A stretch of DNA of 7,519 nucleotides. Origin: Gemmatimonadales bacterium UBA1120 (GTDB lineage: Bacteria; Gemmatimonadota; Gemmatimonadetes; Longimicrobiales; Gaopeijiaceae). A model generated the notes under the pieces. The model was not told the origin of the DNA, ran no database searches, and saw only the letters and a program-made list of their open reading frames with translations. This document shows positions 1 through 5,873 of the stretch, piece by piece. The translations under genes were made by a program, and so were the position numbers. Position 1 is the first letter of the stretch. Each line of letters opens with the position of its first letter. The DNA is taken from the NCBI GenBank assembly GCA_002313925.1, contig DCAZ01000019.1, positions 7,766 through 15,284 on the forward strand, in the 5' to 3' direction.

Positions 1-1021
1 CTTCAGCGGGGTCACGAGCGATCATCTCACGCGCTGCCATTAGCACCTTCTCGATAGCTCGTTCAAGTGGCCCCTCTACCATCGCTCCAGATGCCTTGAC
101 GTGTCCACCGCCGCCAAACTGATGAGCAAGTTGATTGACATTGAACCGTCCACTTGAGCGGAAAGATATCTTTATTCCACCAGTCGTCGCCTTGCTGAAG
201 AGAAGAGCGACTTTATTACCTATGATAGACCGCGGGATATCGACCATGCCCTCAAGGTCTTCGGCAGTGGCTCCTAGAGCTTCATAGGCATCTGTAGGAA
301 CCGTCATCCAAGCGATTCCGTACTCCTCGTCGTTCTCCAGAGTTTCGAGAGCAGCACCCAACAGTTGGTACTTACGCAGCCGGGCTCTGCCATATATGCG
401 ACTATACACATCCTCCGAATCGACACCTCTGCTAATCAGATCAGCTGCCATCATGTGCGTCCCTGGTGTCGTATTCGAGAAGCGAAACGATCCTGTATCA
501 GTGAGTACCGCAACATAGATCCCAAGGGCTACGTGCTCGGTCCAAGGGCCATTGGCAGCAAGTACAAGATCATAAAGCAGTTCGCCTGTAGCAGCAGCAG
601 CAGGGTCACGCAGAGAAATCCCGCCAATAGGTTGTGCACCTGGCTGATGGTGATCGATCACAACGGTTCGGAGTTTTCGAATCAGGTCTCTTGTGCGACC
701 GATTCGTGGCACTTCACCAGTATCCAAAACCACAGCAAGATCCGCCTGGTCACACAGGTCTCGCGCACGAGCAGATCCGGCGGGTACAATCCAACGCTCA
801 TCCTCTACAGCAAAGTGGAATGTTTCCGGGAACGGGGTTGGATTGATGATCCAAGCCTCGGTCCCGTTGGCTCTGAGCCATGATGAGAGTGCCGCTTCAC
901 ACCCTGCTCCATCGCCATCAGCGTTAATATGGGTGGTGAGGATAGCTGAACGTGAAGCCAAGAGTGCTTCCTTGACTTTACGAATTTGTGCCGCACGCCC
1001 TTCTGGCGTCCGGTAGTTCAC
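1..1021 (-). CDS. nrnA: DHH/DHHA1 phosphoesterase, NrnA-type nanoRNase / pAp phosphatase (3' end outside window)
   Basis: NrnA-type enzymes are cytoplasmic metal-dependent phosphoesterases that degrade 2-5 nt RNAs and remove the 3'-phosphate of 3',5'-adenosine bisphosphate (pAp). The 340 residues visible carry the family motifs in order: THINADGDGAG at 30-40 (motif I, H31, D35, D37), VVLDTGE at 97-103 (D100), VIDHH at 121-125 (the DHH signature), DPAAAATGELL at 139-149, AVLTDTGSFRFSNT at 171-184 (D175) and the DHHA1 substrate loop FGGGGHVKASGA at 302-313. Family members are usually about 310-345 residues, so little is missing beyond the left edge. The start is GTG at 1021, chosen because a GGAGGAG site lies 6 bases upstream and the homologous fold begins just after it. 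It is the last visible gene of the minus-strand operon, 75 bases after the CoaE-PHP gene. Family assignment is strong; the choice between nanoRNA, pAp or another dinucleotide as main substrate is inference. Confidence 0.92.
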   Translation of the reverse strand, partial: MNYRTPEGRAAQIRKVKEALLASRSAILTTHINADGDGAGCEAALSSWLRANGTEAWIINPTPFPETFHFAVEDERWIVPAGSARARDLCDQADLAVVLDTGEVPRIGRTRDLIRKLRTVVIDHHQPGAQPIGGISLRDPAAAATGELLYDLVLAANGPWTEHVALGIYVAVLTDTGSFRFSNTTPGTHMMAADLISRGVDSEDVYSRIYGRARLRKYQLLGAALETLENDEEYGIAWMTVPTDAYEALGATAEDLEGMVDIPRSIIGNKVALLFSKATTGGIKISFRSSGRFNVNQLAHQFGGGGHVKASGAMVEGPLERAIEKVLMAAREMIARDPAE

Positions 1022-1027
1022 CGTGGG

Positions 1028-1034
1028 CTCCTCC
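1028..1034 (-). promoter_or_regulatory. Shine-Dalgarno site for the NrnA-type gene
   Basis: GGAGGAG on the minus strand, 6 bases before the GTG at 1021. It decides the non-ATG start. The rest of the 75-base gap (1022-1096) shows no convincing promoter or terminator, so the gene is probably read from the upstream operon. Confidence 0.75.
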
Positions 1035-1096
1035 GCTTCGGCGACTAATGACCCTTTTAAGCTAGGGCCTATAGATAGGATGCCGCTACTCGACTA

Positions 1097-2365
1097 TCAG
1101 GTTAGTGCTATGGGCAACTTCTTCCGCAACTTAGCCCATGTCGATGCAATATGGACGAGGTGTGACGAGGCGGTTCCTGTAACACGTCCCTTGGCCAAAG
1201 CTAAACGAAGAGAAGAGGCCTGGTTGGGATGTGGTTGTACTTCAACCGAGACCGAACCCAACTCTCTCAATGTGTGCGCATCCGAGCCGCCGCCACGAAG
1301 ACTCCCATGGCGGTCCGCAAGCTCTTTTGCCAATCGGTTTTGCTTAGGCTGGTGCAATCGCGCATTAAAGATTTCCACGACATCACAGAGAGGAGCCAAC
1401 ATCTCTGCAAATCGTCCGTCCGTCCCTTTCTTACCAGCCGCATAAGGATGCGGAAGATACGGGATACCTCCCTGTTCACGAATTCTCTCGATCGTTTCCA
1501 TCGCAGGGGTACCCTTTGGGATTAATTCCGACAAATATAGGCCGATCACATCAATGGACTCCGCAGTCTTGATCTCTTCTCCTGGAATGACCAGGTCAGG
1601 GTATGCGTCGGCCATGCGCAGAGCAGCATCCAACTCGTTGTGATCAGTTATCGCAATACGGCCCAACCCTCGTTCAAGTGCGGTATCAAGAACAGCATCC
1701 GGATCAGACAAACAATCGAAACTCCCAGCAGTGTGAAGATGAAGGTCCATGCACAATGTTCCCATATCTGCACGGGATTGAAGCTCCTTTAGTAATTCAC
1801 CTGCTGCTGAATTCAGGTCTTCGAGTGTGCCGTTATTTGGGAGAACATAATCCGCCTTTGACTGCTTGACAGAGGCTTTGATCTGAACCCCAATAAGCCG
1901 TCTAGCTTCTTCAATATTCAACTCACGAGTCTGGATCAAACGCTGAATCCGCTCACTCTCACGAGCATCGACAAACACTATCACATCGAAGTCGTCCTCC
2001 CTGGCTGTTTCAAAAAGCAGGGGAATCTCAGAGACAACTAAGTCCTCACCTTCAATATGCCTGGCTTCTAACCACTGGTCTCGTCGCTCCCAAATCAGTG
2101 GATGAAGGATCCCCTCCAGCTTTCTACGGGCATCTTCATCTGAGAGGATAACTGCACGGAGGCGTGCACGGTCGAGAGTCCCATCAGCAGCAAGGATTTC
2201 ATCACCAAACGCGTTGCGCACTGCCTGGAGTCCTGGGGTTCCCGGGAGCACCACTAGCCGAGACAACTCATCGGCACTGATTATGGGAACCCCTGATTTG
2301 GCCCATTGCGCGGCGACAGTTGACTTCCCAGAGGCAACGTTGCCGGTGAGTGCGACGTTTAGCAA
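1097..2365 (-). CDS. coaE: Dephospho-CoA kinase fused to a PHP-family metallophosphoesterase
   Basis: A 422-residue two-domain protein. Residues 1-200 match CoaE, the ATP-dependent kinase that phosphorylates the 3'-OH of dephospho-CoA in the last step of CoA synthesis: P-loop GNVASGKST at 8-16, ISADELSR at 29-36, HPLIW at 88-92, EIPLLFE at 113-119, and the C-terminal Q161...NNGTLEDL (177-184). This is the full usual CoaE length. Residues 206-422 form a PHP domain (see separate entry). The joining segment is only a few residues, and there is no stop between the parts. The start is TTG at 2365, supported by GGGAGGGAG 7 bases upstream and by the P-loop beginning at residue 8, as is normal for CoaE. 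It lies 55 bases after the VTT-like gene and 75 before the NrnA-type gene. CoaE is normally a stand-alone protein, so the fusion is unusual; a sequencing error that removed a stop is the main alternative. Both domain assignments are firm. Confidence 0.93.
   Translation of the reverse strand: MLNVALTGNVASGKSTVAAQWAKSGVPIISADELSRLVVLPGTPGLQAVRNAFGDEILAADGTLDRARLRAVILSDEDARRKLEGILHPLIWERRDQWLEARHIEGEDLVVSEIPLLFETAREDDFDVIVFVDARESERIQRLIQTRELNIEEARRLIGVQIKASVKQSKADYVLPNNGTLEDLNSAAGELLKELQSRADMGTLCMDLHLHTAGSFDCLSDPDAVLDTALERGLGRIAITDHNELDAALRMADAYPDLVIPGEEIKTAESIDVIGLYLSELIPKGTPAMETIERIREQGGIPYLPHPYAAGKKGTDGRFAEMLAPLCDVVEIFNARLHQPKQNRLAKELADRHGSLRGGGSDAHTLRELGSVSVEVQPHPNQASSLRLALAKGRVTGTASSHLVHIASTWAKLRKKLPIALT
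1100..1750 (-). other. PHP metallophosphoesterase domain within the CoaE fusion
   Basis: Residues 206-422 of the fusion protein. Metal-binding motifs of the PHP family are all present: MDLHLHTAGS (206-215; H209, H211), ITDHNE (239-244; D241, H242), IPGEEIKT (260-267; E263), LPHPY (304-308; H306), EIFNAR (331-336) and GSDAH (360-364; D362, H364). It should therefore be an active di- or trinuclear metal phosphoesterase. The pattern GEEIKT followed by VIGLYL recalls the stand-alone PHP phosphoesterases annotated as histidinol-phosphatase-like or YciV-like; the substrate cannot be read from the sequence. Two in-frame ATGs (residues 201 and 206) sit at the domain border, with AAAGGAG about 16 bases before the first, so internal initiation giving a free PHP protein is conceivable but the spacing is poor. 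Confidence 0.85.
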
Positions 2366-2372
2366 GCGTCAA

Positions 2373-2381
2373 CTCCCTCCC
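2373..2381 (-). promoter_or_regulatory. Shine-Dalgarno site for the CoaE-PHP gene
   Basis: GGGAGGGAG on the minus strand, 7 bases before the TTG at 2365. Its strength explains how the rare TTG start can be used. Another TTG lies nearer the site but is out of frame. Confidence 0.7.
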
Positions 2382-2420
2382 AATGCCAGGCCAGCCCACG
2401 GGCATGCGTGAGGAAGGCCT

Positions 2421-2954
2421 TCACGCCATCCACGAAGATACCAGATCGAACAAATAAACGATTGTAAAATACTTTAATGTCAGGCCAGCCACGCTGTACA
2501 GGAGGGCCCGCCGAGCACTGTACCGCATCATTCCTGCCACCAACGACAGAACCGAAGACGAGAGAGGAAAGAGGTTAAAAAATAAGATGGCCCAACCTCC
2601 CCACTTCTTGATGCTGCCCTTGAAACGCATGTAGTGCATCTCACCGATCAGGTTATGAATCACTCGGTCACTAACCGCTCTTCCGATACAGTAATCGATG
2701 ACTTCACCAGCGATCGCTGTGGAGACAGCGATGAGGATTAGTGTCGCTCCAGCATGTCCCTCTGCTTGATAGATTGGGACCAGTGCCTCTACCGGCATTA
2801 AGAGAAAAAAGAGGTACCCAGCGAAGTGGATTAGCGCAAAGGACGAGAGGCTGGGACTGCGACCCGCGAGGATCTCTTGGCCAAGCGTATAGGAGACGAG
2901 TGCAATGGCAATGACAGCCGGCAGGACCACCCTCACAATGCGCTTCTTCATCAC
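2421..2954 (-). CDS. Small VTT/DedA (SNARE-associated)-like membrane protein
   Basis: A 177-residue integral membrane protein with hydrophobic stretches near residues 6-22, 38-62, 67-90, 119-142 and 148-170. The pattern fits the VTT/DedA fold (YqaA-like): an acidic residue in an early re-entrant-like stretch (LMPVEALVPIY, 52-62), a small-residue/aromatic segment GEVIDYCIGR (83-92), and KKWGGWAILFFNLFPLSS (116-133) followed by AGMMRY (140-145), which resembles the 'G...(R)F.P...AG..rm' core of the family. The usual arginine before F.P is asparagine here, so it is divergent. VTT proteins act in the inner membrane in lipid scrambling or flipping and proton-motive-force maintenance; the specific role here is unknown. 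The start is GTG at 2954, overlapping the upstream stop as GTGA, or the adjacent ATG at 2951 (TGATG); either implies translational coupling, as no good Shine-Dalgarno site is visible. Confidence 0.72.
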   Translation of the reverse strand: MMKKRIVRVVLPAVIAIALVSYTLGQEILAGRSPSLSSFALIHFAGYLFFLLMPVEALVPIYQAEGHAGATLILIAVSTAIAGEVIDYCIGRAVSDRVIHNLIGEMHYMRFKGSIKKWGGWAILFFNLFPLSSSVLSLVAGMMRYSARRALLYSVAGLTLKYFTIVYLFDLVSSWMA

Positions 2955-3325
2955 CGGCCACGTGCTGTAACGAAATTGAAATCGTCCTCCGTTCCACGTA
3001 CCCGGTCAGGACCATAGGAAATGATCATCACTGAATCAGTGGCAACGCCAAGCTCATACGCCGAACCCCAGGGATCACGTCGCTGTTCGTCGAGTGTATA
3101 GCGAAAATCGAGCCAAGAGACCCAGTCACCGCGATCTGGGACGTCTCCTGTAAGACTTTCATAGTCAATCACGTTCCGCCCGATGCGCTCCATCTCTTCT
3201 AGGGCACCCGATTTGATGACTGGTAAGACTAGTGGCTCTGTCGCATCCAGAAGCATCAGTCGAGAATCCGGGAAGTAATAGACCGCAAAAATCCCGACTA
3301 TTAGAAGCAGTGAAACCTTAACCAC
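2951..3325 (-). CDS. Membrane-anchored protein with pseudopilin (T2SG)-like C-terminal region
   Basis: A 124-residue protein. Residues 3-18 are a single hydrophobic N-terminal segment, with residues 20-124 probably outside the cytoplasm. The C-terminal half resembles the end of type II secretion major pseudopilins (GspG): DPWGSAYEL at 84-92 matches the 'DPWGxPY' signature, and SYGPDRVRGTEDDF (103-116) matches the calcium-loop region 'S.G.Dg..Gt..D'. What is missing is the prepilin cleavage motif (G-F-T-L-x-E) at the N-terminus, so it is probably not processed and assembled as a true pseudopilin; no other secretion gene is in the window. GTG at 3325 is the only start available, as an in-frame TGA lies 15 bases upstream. 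The gene overlaps the previous one by 8 bases and the next by up to 4. The function is unknown; a periplasmic structural or sensing role is speculation. Confidence 0.68.
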   Translation of the reverse strand: MVKVSLLLIVGIFAVYYFPDSRLMLLDATEPLVLPVIKSGALEEMERIGRNVIDYESLTGDVPDRGDWVSWLDFRYTLDEQRRDPWGSAYELGVATDSVMIISYGPDRVRGTEDDFNFVTARGR

Positions 3326-3629
3326 TGTCCCTCTGCTTCATCTGACTTCTCATCCGCGCTGTCCAAAGGAGATACCGTTCAAGCTCATCATCTGTTGGGA
3401 CCGCATCCGGATCCCCATAAGCCGTCTCCATTCTCCATTTCATATACGATGCGGGAGGCAAAGGAAGAAATGGGGGCCTGCGATACCAATCGCGAGATCG
3501 AAATGCCCATGCAGCCTGCAGCAGATACGGAACCGTGCGTGGGCGCCTAAGCGCCAGTCCCGCCATTTTCAGGTACAGGGCTAGTCCCTCTATTTGTTCG
3601 AGGTAGTGACTGCCTGGGATGGCAGCCAT
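3318..3629 (-). CDS. Hypothetical protein, first gene of the minus-strand operon
   Basis: A 103-residue basic, soluble-looking protein that I cannot assign. Residues 8-30 form an amphipathic-to-hydrophobic helix (YLEQIEGLALYLKMAGLALR) without a clear membrane segment. A compact, aromatic- and proline-rich centre follows: DWYRRPPFLPLPP (47-59), then MKWRMETAYGD (63-73). A charged helix, DDELERYLLWTARMR (80-94), ends it. The density of Trp, Arg and Pro in short motifs is typical of a conserved family rather than a chance frame, and codon use looks like that of its neighbours. ATG at 3629 is the only reasonable start: the frame is open for 20 codons upstream but holds no start codon. No strong Shine-Dalgarno site is visible. 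It overlaps the pseudopilin-like gene by 8 bases, so the two are probably translated together. Confidence 0.62.
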   Translation of the reverse strand: MAAIPGSHYLEQIEGLALYLKMAGLALRRPRTVPYLLQAAWAFRSRDWYRRPPFLPLPPASYMKWRMETAYGDPDAVPTDDELERYLLWTARMRSQMKQRDSG

Positions 3630-3753
3630 GATCTCTGAATCTAGGTCGCCTTCAACTGCTCTACAACGATTTTCTTGAAGCCCAGAGGCTCATCTTCCTT
3701 TTGGCCACTCCGCTCTAACGCTAATGTGTGGCCTTACCTATAACTGAAACCTA
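3630..3753. promoter_or_regulatory. Divergent intergenic region holding promoters for both operons
   Basis: The two flanking genes point away from each other, so the 124 bases should carry both promoters. For the plus strand the best -10 is TATAAC at 3739-3744 (see separate entry). For the minus strand a weak candidate is TTGTAG, a 17-base spacer, then TAGATT ending 8 bases before the ATG at 3629; it matches consensus in only 3 and 4 of 6 positions. The minus strand also contains a stop-to-stop open stretch of 30 codons (3733-3641, ending KKIVVEQLKAT) that reads like protein but has no ATG, GTG or early TTG start. No terminator or palindromic operator stands out. Confidence 0.5.
3739..3744 (+). 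promoter_or_regulatory. Candidate -10 element (TATAAC), possibly giving a leaderless mRNA
   Basis: TATAAC matches the sigma-70 -10 consensus at 5 of 6 positions and ends 9 bases before the ATG at 3754. Transcription would then begin about 2-3 bases before the start codon. No Shine-Dalgarno sequence precedes the ATG, which agrees with a leaderless transcript. No good -35 box is seen at the expected distance. Confidence 0.4.
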
Positions 3754-5808
3754 ATGGCCAATCGACTAGCCCAAGAAACCAGCCCTTACCTCCTGCAACA
3801 CGCCCAAAACCCGGTTGACTGGTACCCGTGGGGCGAAGAAGCAACCTCACTTGCACGCGTTCAGAACAAACCGATTCTTCTGTCTATTGGATACTCCGCA
3901 TGTCACTGGTGTCATGTAATGGAGCGCGAGTCCTTTGAGGACAACACTGTAGCAGCGCTAATGAATGAACTCTTCGTAAATGTGAAGGTGGATCGGGAAG
4001 AGCGTCCCGACATCGACCAGATCTATATGAAGGCAGTGCAGGCTATGACAGGTGGAGGCGGATGGCCACTCACAGCGTTCCTTACTCCAGAAGGCACTCC
4101 GTTCTACGGAGGCACCTACTTTCCCCCAGTACCCCACCAAGGCATCCCGTCGTTCACTCAAGTTCTTCGGGCTGCCGCTGACGCTTACAAAACACGACCG
4201 GATGACGTAAGAGGAGCCGGAGAAAAGTTGTTAGCAGCCATAAGAAGGGCATCTGCAGCCACAAGGGAAACTGACGCTTCACTCTCAGATGCTATCACCG
4301 GGGCATATCGCACACTTACCAATCAATATGATCCTGTGCATGGAGGCTTTGGACGCGCTCCTAAATTCCCACAACCCGTCACTCTCGAATTATTGTTGAG
4401 ACAGCACCTCCGTGAGGGTGATGAGGCCGCACTCGAGATGGTGGTCTTCACTTTACGACAGATGGCCGCAGGAGGTATGAGAGACCATTTGGCTGGGGGG
4501 TTCCACCGATATTCAGTTGATGATCGCTGGCTAGTTCCACACTTCGAAAAAATGCTTTACGACAATGGATTGCTGGCTAAAGCATATGTGGATGCATACC
4601 GGTTAACCGGTATGGAAGACCTCAGCGTTATCGCTGGGCAAACACTCGAATATCTGACAGAGGATATGCAAGCGCCGGAGGGGGGCTTTTATGCCGCCCG
4701 TGATGCTGATTCGGAGGGAGAGGAGGGCCTCTTCTATGTGTGGACACTACAGGAGTTGGAGTCAGCACTTGGATCTGAAGAGGCAAGACTTTTCGCCCGC
4801 GTGTATGACGTATCTGAGGCAGGAAATTTCGAAGGTCGAAATATCCTGCACCTTCCGCACGAACTTGATGCAGTGTCCCGATCAGAGAAAATCACCCGGA
4901 AACAACTAGAGGAAACCCTCAAGTATCAGCGCGGAATTCTCCTTGAGAAACGAGGTTCACGTGAACCTCCATTCCGTGACGAGAAGATCCTCGTCTCCTG
5001 GAACTCTATGGCAATTAGAGCATTTGCCGAAGCTGGCCCGACTCTAAATAGATGGGAGTTCGTCGACACAGCATCTACGGCAGCGGAGTGGATTTGGACA
5101 GAACTCCGTCCTAGAGGTCAGTTGATGAGAGTGCTGACCGATGGAGTGGCAAAGATTCCAGCCTTTTTGGAGGACTATGCTGCGCTTGGTAACGCACTGC
5201 TTTCCGTGCACGCAGCAACTCTCGAACTACGTTGGCTCACCGCTATCCGTAGACTTTGTGATGAAATGATCGAACGTTTCTGGGACGAGGAAGACAATGC
5301 GTTCTATGACACCCCTAATGATGGTGAGACGTTGATATTCCGCCCAAGAGATCCCTTGGATAACGCAACGCCATCCGGTGCTTCCCTAGCTTCTGAACTC
5401 CTCATCCGAGCCGGATATATATTTGATAACCGCCGGTATAATGAACTGGCTCTATCAAGTTTTGAGAGAGACGGAGACGCCCTGATACGATTTGGTCCGG
5501 CATTCGGAAGAATGCTGTCCGTGGCCGACCGCTCACTGGCCCCTCCGTTAGAAGTCGCCATAGTCGGAGAGCCTTCCGATCCTCGCACCCGAAGCCTGAT
5601 CCAGGCTGCACACAGCATACCGGCCAGAAACTTAACGATCGTGGGTGGACCTCCAGGTGAAGAAGTTGCTGGCATACCACTCCTTGAGGGACAACGCACG
5701 TTAGTAGAAAAGCCCACGGCATATGTCTGTCGAGAATACGTCTGTGATTTACCGGTCACAGATCCGGACCAACTACGTAGCCAGATGCTTCAGTTGTGCG
5801 CACCATAA
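3754..5808 (+). CDS. Thioredoxin-fold DUF255 protein (YyaL / SPATA20 family)
   Basis: A 684-residue protein, close to the usual bacterial length for the family. The N-terminal thioredoxin-like domain (about 1-170) has the hallmark motifs SPYLLQHAQNPVDWYPW (10-26), SIGYSACHWCHVM (44-56, with CHWC as the CxxC at 50-53), REERPDIDQIYM (81-92) and GGGWPLTAFLTP (101-112). The rest (about 180-600) is the helical barrel related to N-acylglucosamine epimerases, with GGFGRAPKFP (197-206), DHLAGGFHRYSVDDRWLVPH (244-263), ARDADSEGEEGLFYVW (315-330), ILVSWNSMAI (412-421) and ATPSGAS (538-544). The C-terminal segment ends in the family's CREYVC pair (C659, C664). No signal peptide is seen, so it is cytoplasmic. 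The biochemical role of this widespread family is not settled; a redox or sugar-related activity is inferred from the folds. ATG at 3754 is certain as start: an in-frame TGA lies 9 bases upstream and the conserved N-terminus follows at once. It is cotranscribed with, or just upstream of, the E1 gene. Confidence 0.96.
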   Translation: MANRLAQETSPYLLQHAQNPVDWYPWGEEATSLARVQNKPILLSIGYSACHWCHVMERESFEDNTVAALMNELFVNVKVDREERPDIDQIYMKAVQAMTGGGGWPLTAFLTPEGTPFYGGTYFPPVPHQGIPSFTQVLRAAADAYKTRPDDVRGAGEKLLAAIRRASAATRETDASLSDAITGAYRTLTNQYDPVHGGFGRAPKFPQPVTLELLLRQHLREGDEAALEMVVFTLRQMAAGGMRDHLAGGFHRYSVDDRWLVPHFEKMLYDNGLLAKAYVDAYRLTGMEDLSVIAGQTLEYLTEDMQAPEGGFYAARDADSEGEEGLFYVWTLQELESALGSEEARLFARVYDVSEAGNFEGRNILHLPHELDAVSRSEKITRKQLEETLKYQRGILLEKRGSREPPFRDEKILVSWNSMAIRAFAEAGPTLNRWEFVDTASTAAEWIWTELRPRGQLMRVLTDGVAKIPAFLEDYAALGNALLSVHAATLELRWLTAIRRLCDEMIERFWDEEDNAFYDTPNDGETLIFRPRDPLDNATPSGASLASELLIRAGYIFDNRRYNELALSSFERDGDALIRFGPAFGRMLSVADRSLAPPLEVAIVGEPSDPRTRSLIQAAHSIPARNLTIVGGPPGEEVAGIPLLEGQRTLVEKPTAYVCREYVCDLPVTDPDQLRSQMLQLCAP

Positions 5809-5873
5809 CCCCTTCGCAGCATCAGGCTGTTGGCTATGTTAGAGGCCTACCCCAACCCTCCACACCGGAGTAA
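5809..5873 (+). promoter_or_regulatory. Short intergenic region with ribosome binding site for the E1 gene
   Basis: GGAG at 5867-5870 sits 3 bases before the ATG at 5874, a rather short spacing. A weak promoter is possible (TTCGCA at 5815, 16-base spacer, TATGTT; each box matches 4 of 6), but no terminator-like hairpin with a T-run is present, so read-through from the DUF255 gene is at least as likely. Confidence 0.4.

Noticed and set aside
590..605. Short CAG trinucleotide run
   Set aside because: Five units only; it encodes the Ala run in the DPAAAATGELL motif of the NrnA-type protein, a normal part of that family, so not treated as a repeat element.
365..1016. Plus-strand open frames of 70-172 codons
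   Set aside because: They lie wholly antisense to the NrnA-type gene, whose reading frame carries every DHH/DHHA1 motif; their products show no domain-like pattern.
1022..1096. Near-palindrome TAGGGCCTA as an operator or internal promoter
   Set aside because: Arms of only four bases, and no matching -35/-10 pair around it.
1023..1525. Plus-strand open frames of 98-140 codons
   Set aside because: Antisense to the PHP half of the CoaE fusion and without recognisable motifs or a ribosome binding site.
2951..3325. True type II secretion or type IV pilus gene cluster
   Set aside because: The single pseudopilin-like protein lacks the prepilin cleavage motif and no ATPase, platform or secretin gene is present.
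5304..5759. Minus-strand open frame of 151 codons
   Set aside because: Antisense to the C-terminal part of the DUF255 gene; serine/arginine-rich composition is typical of a shadow frame.
5809..5873. Possible transcription terminator after the DUF255 gene
   Set aside because: Only a 4-bp CAGC/GCTG pairing is found, with no following T-run.
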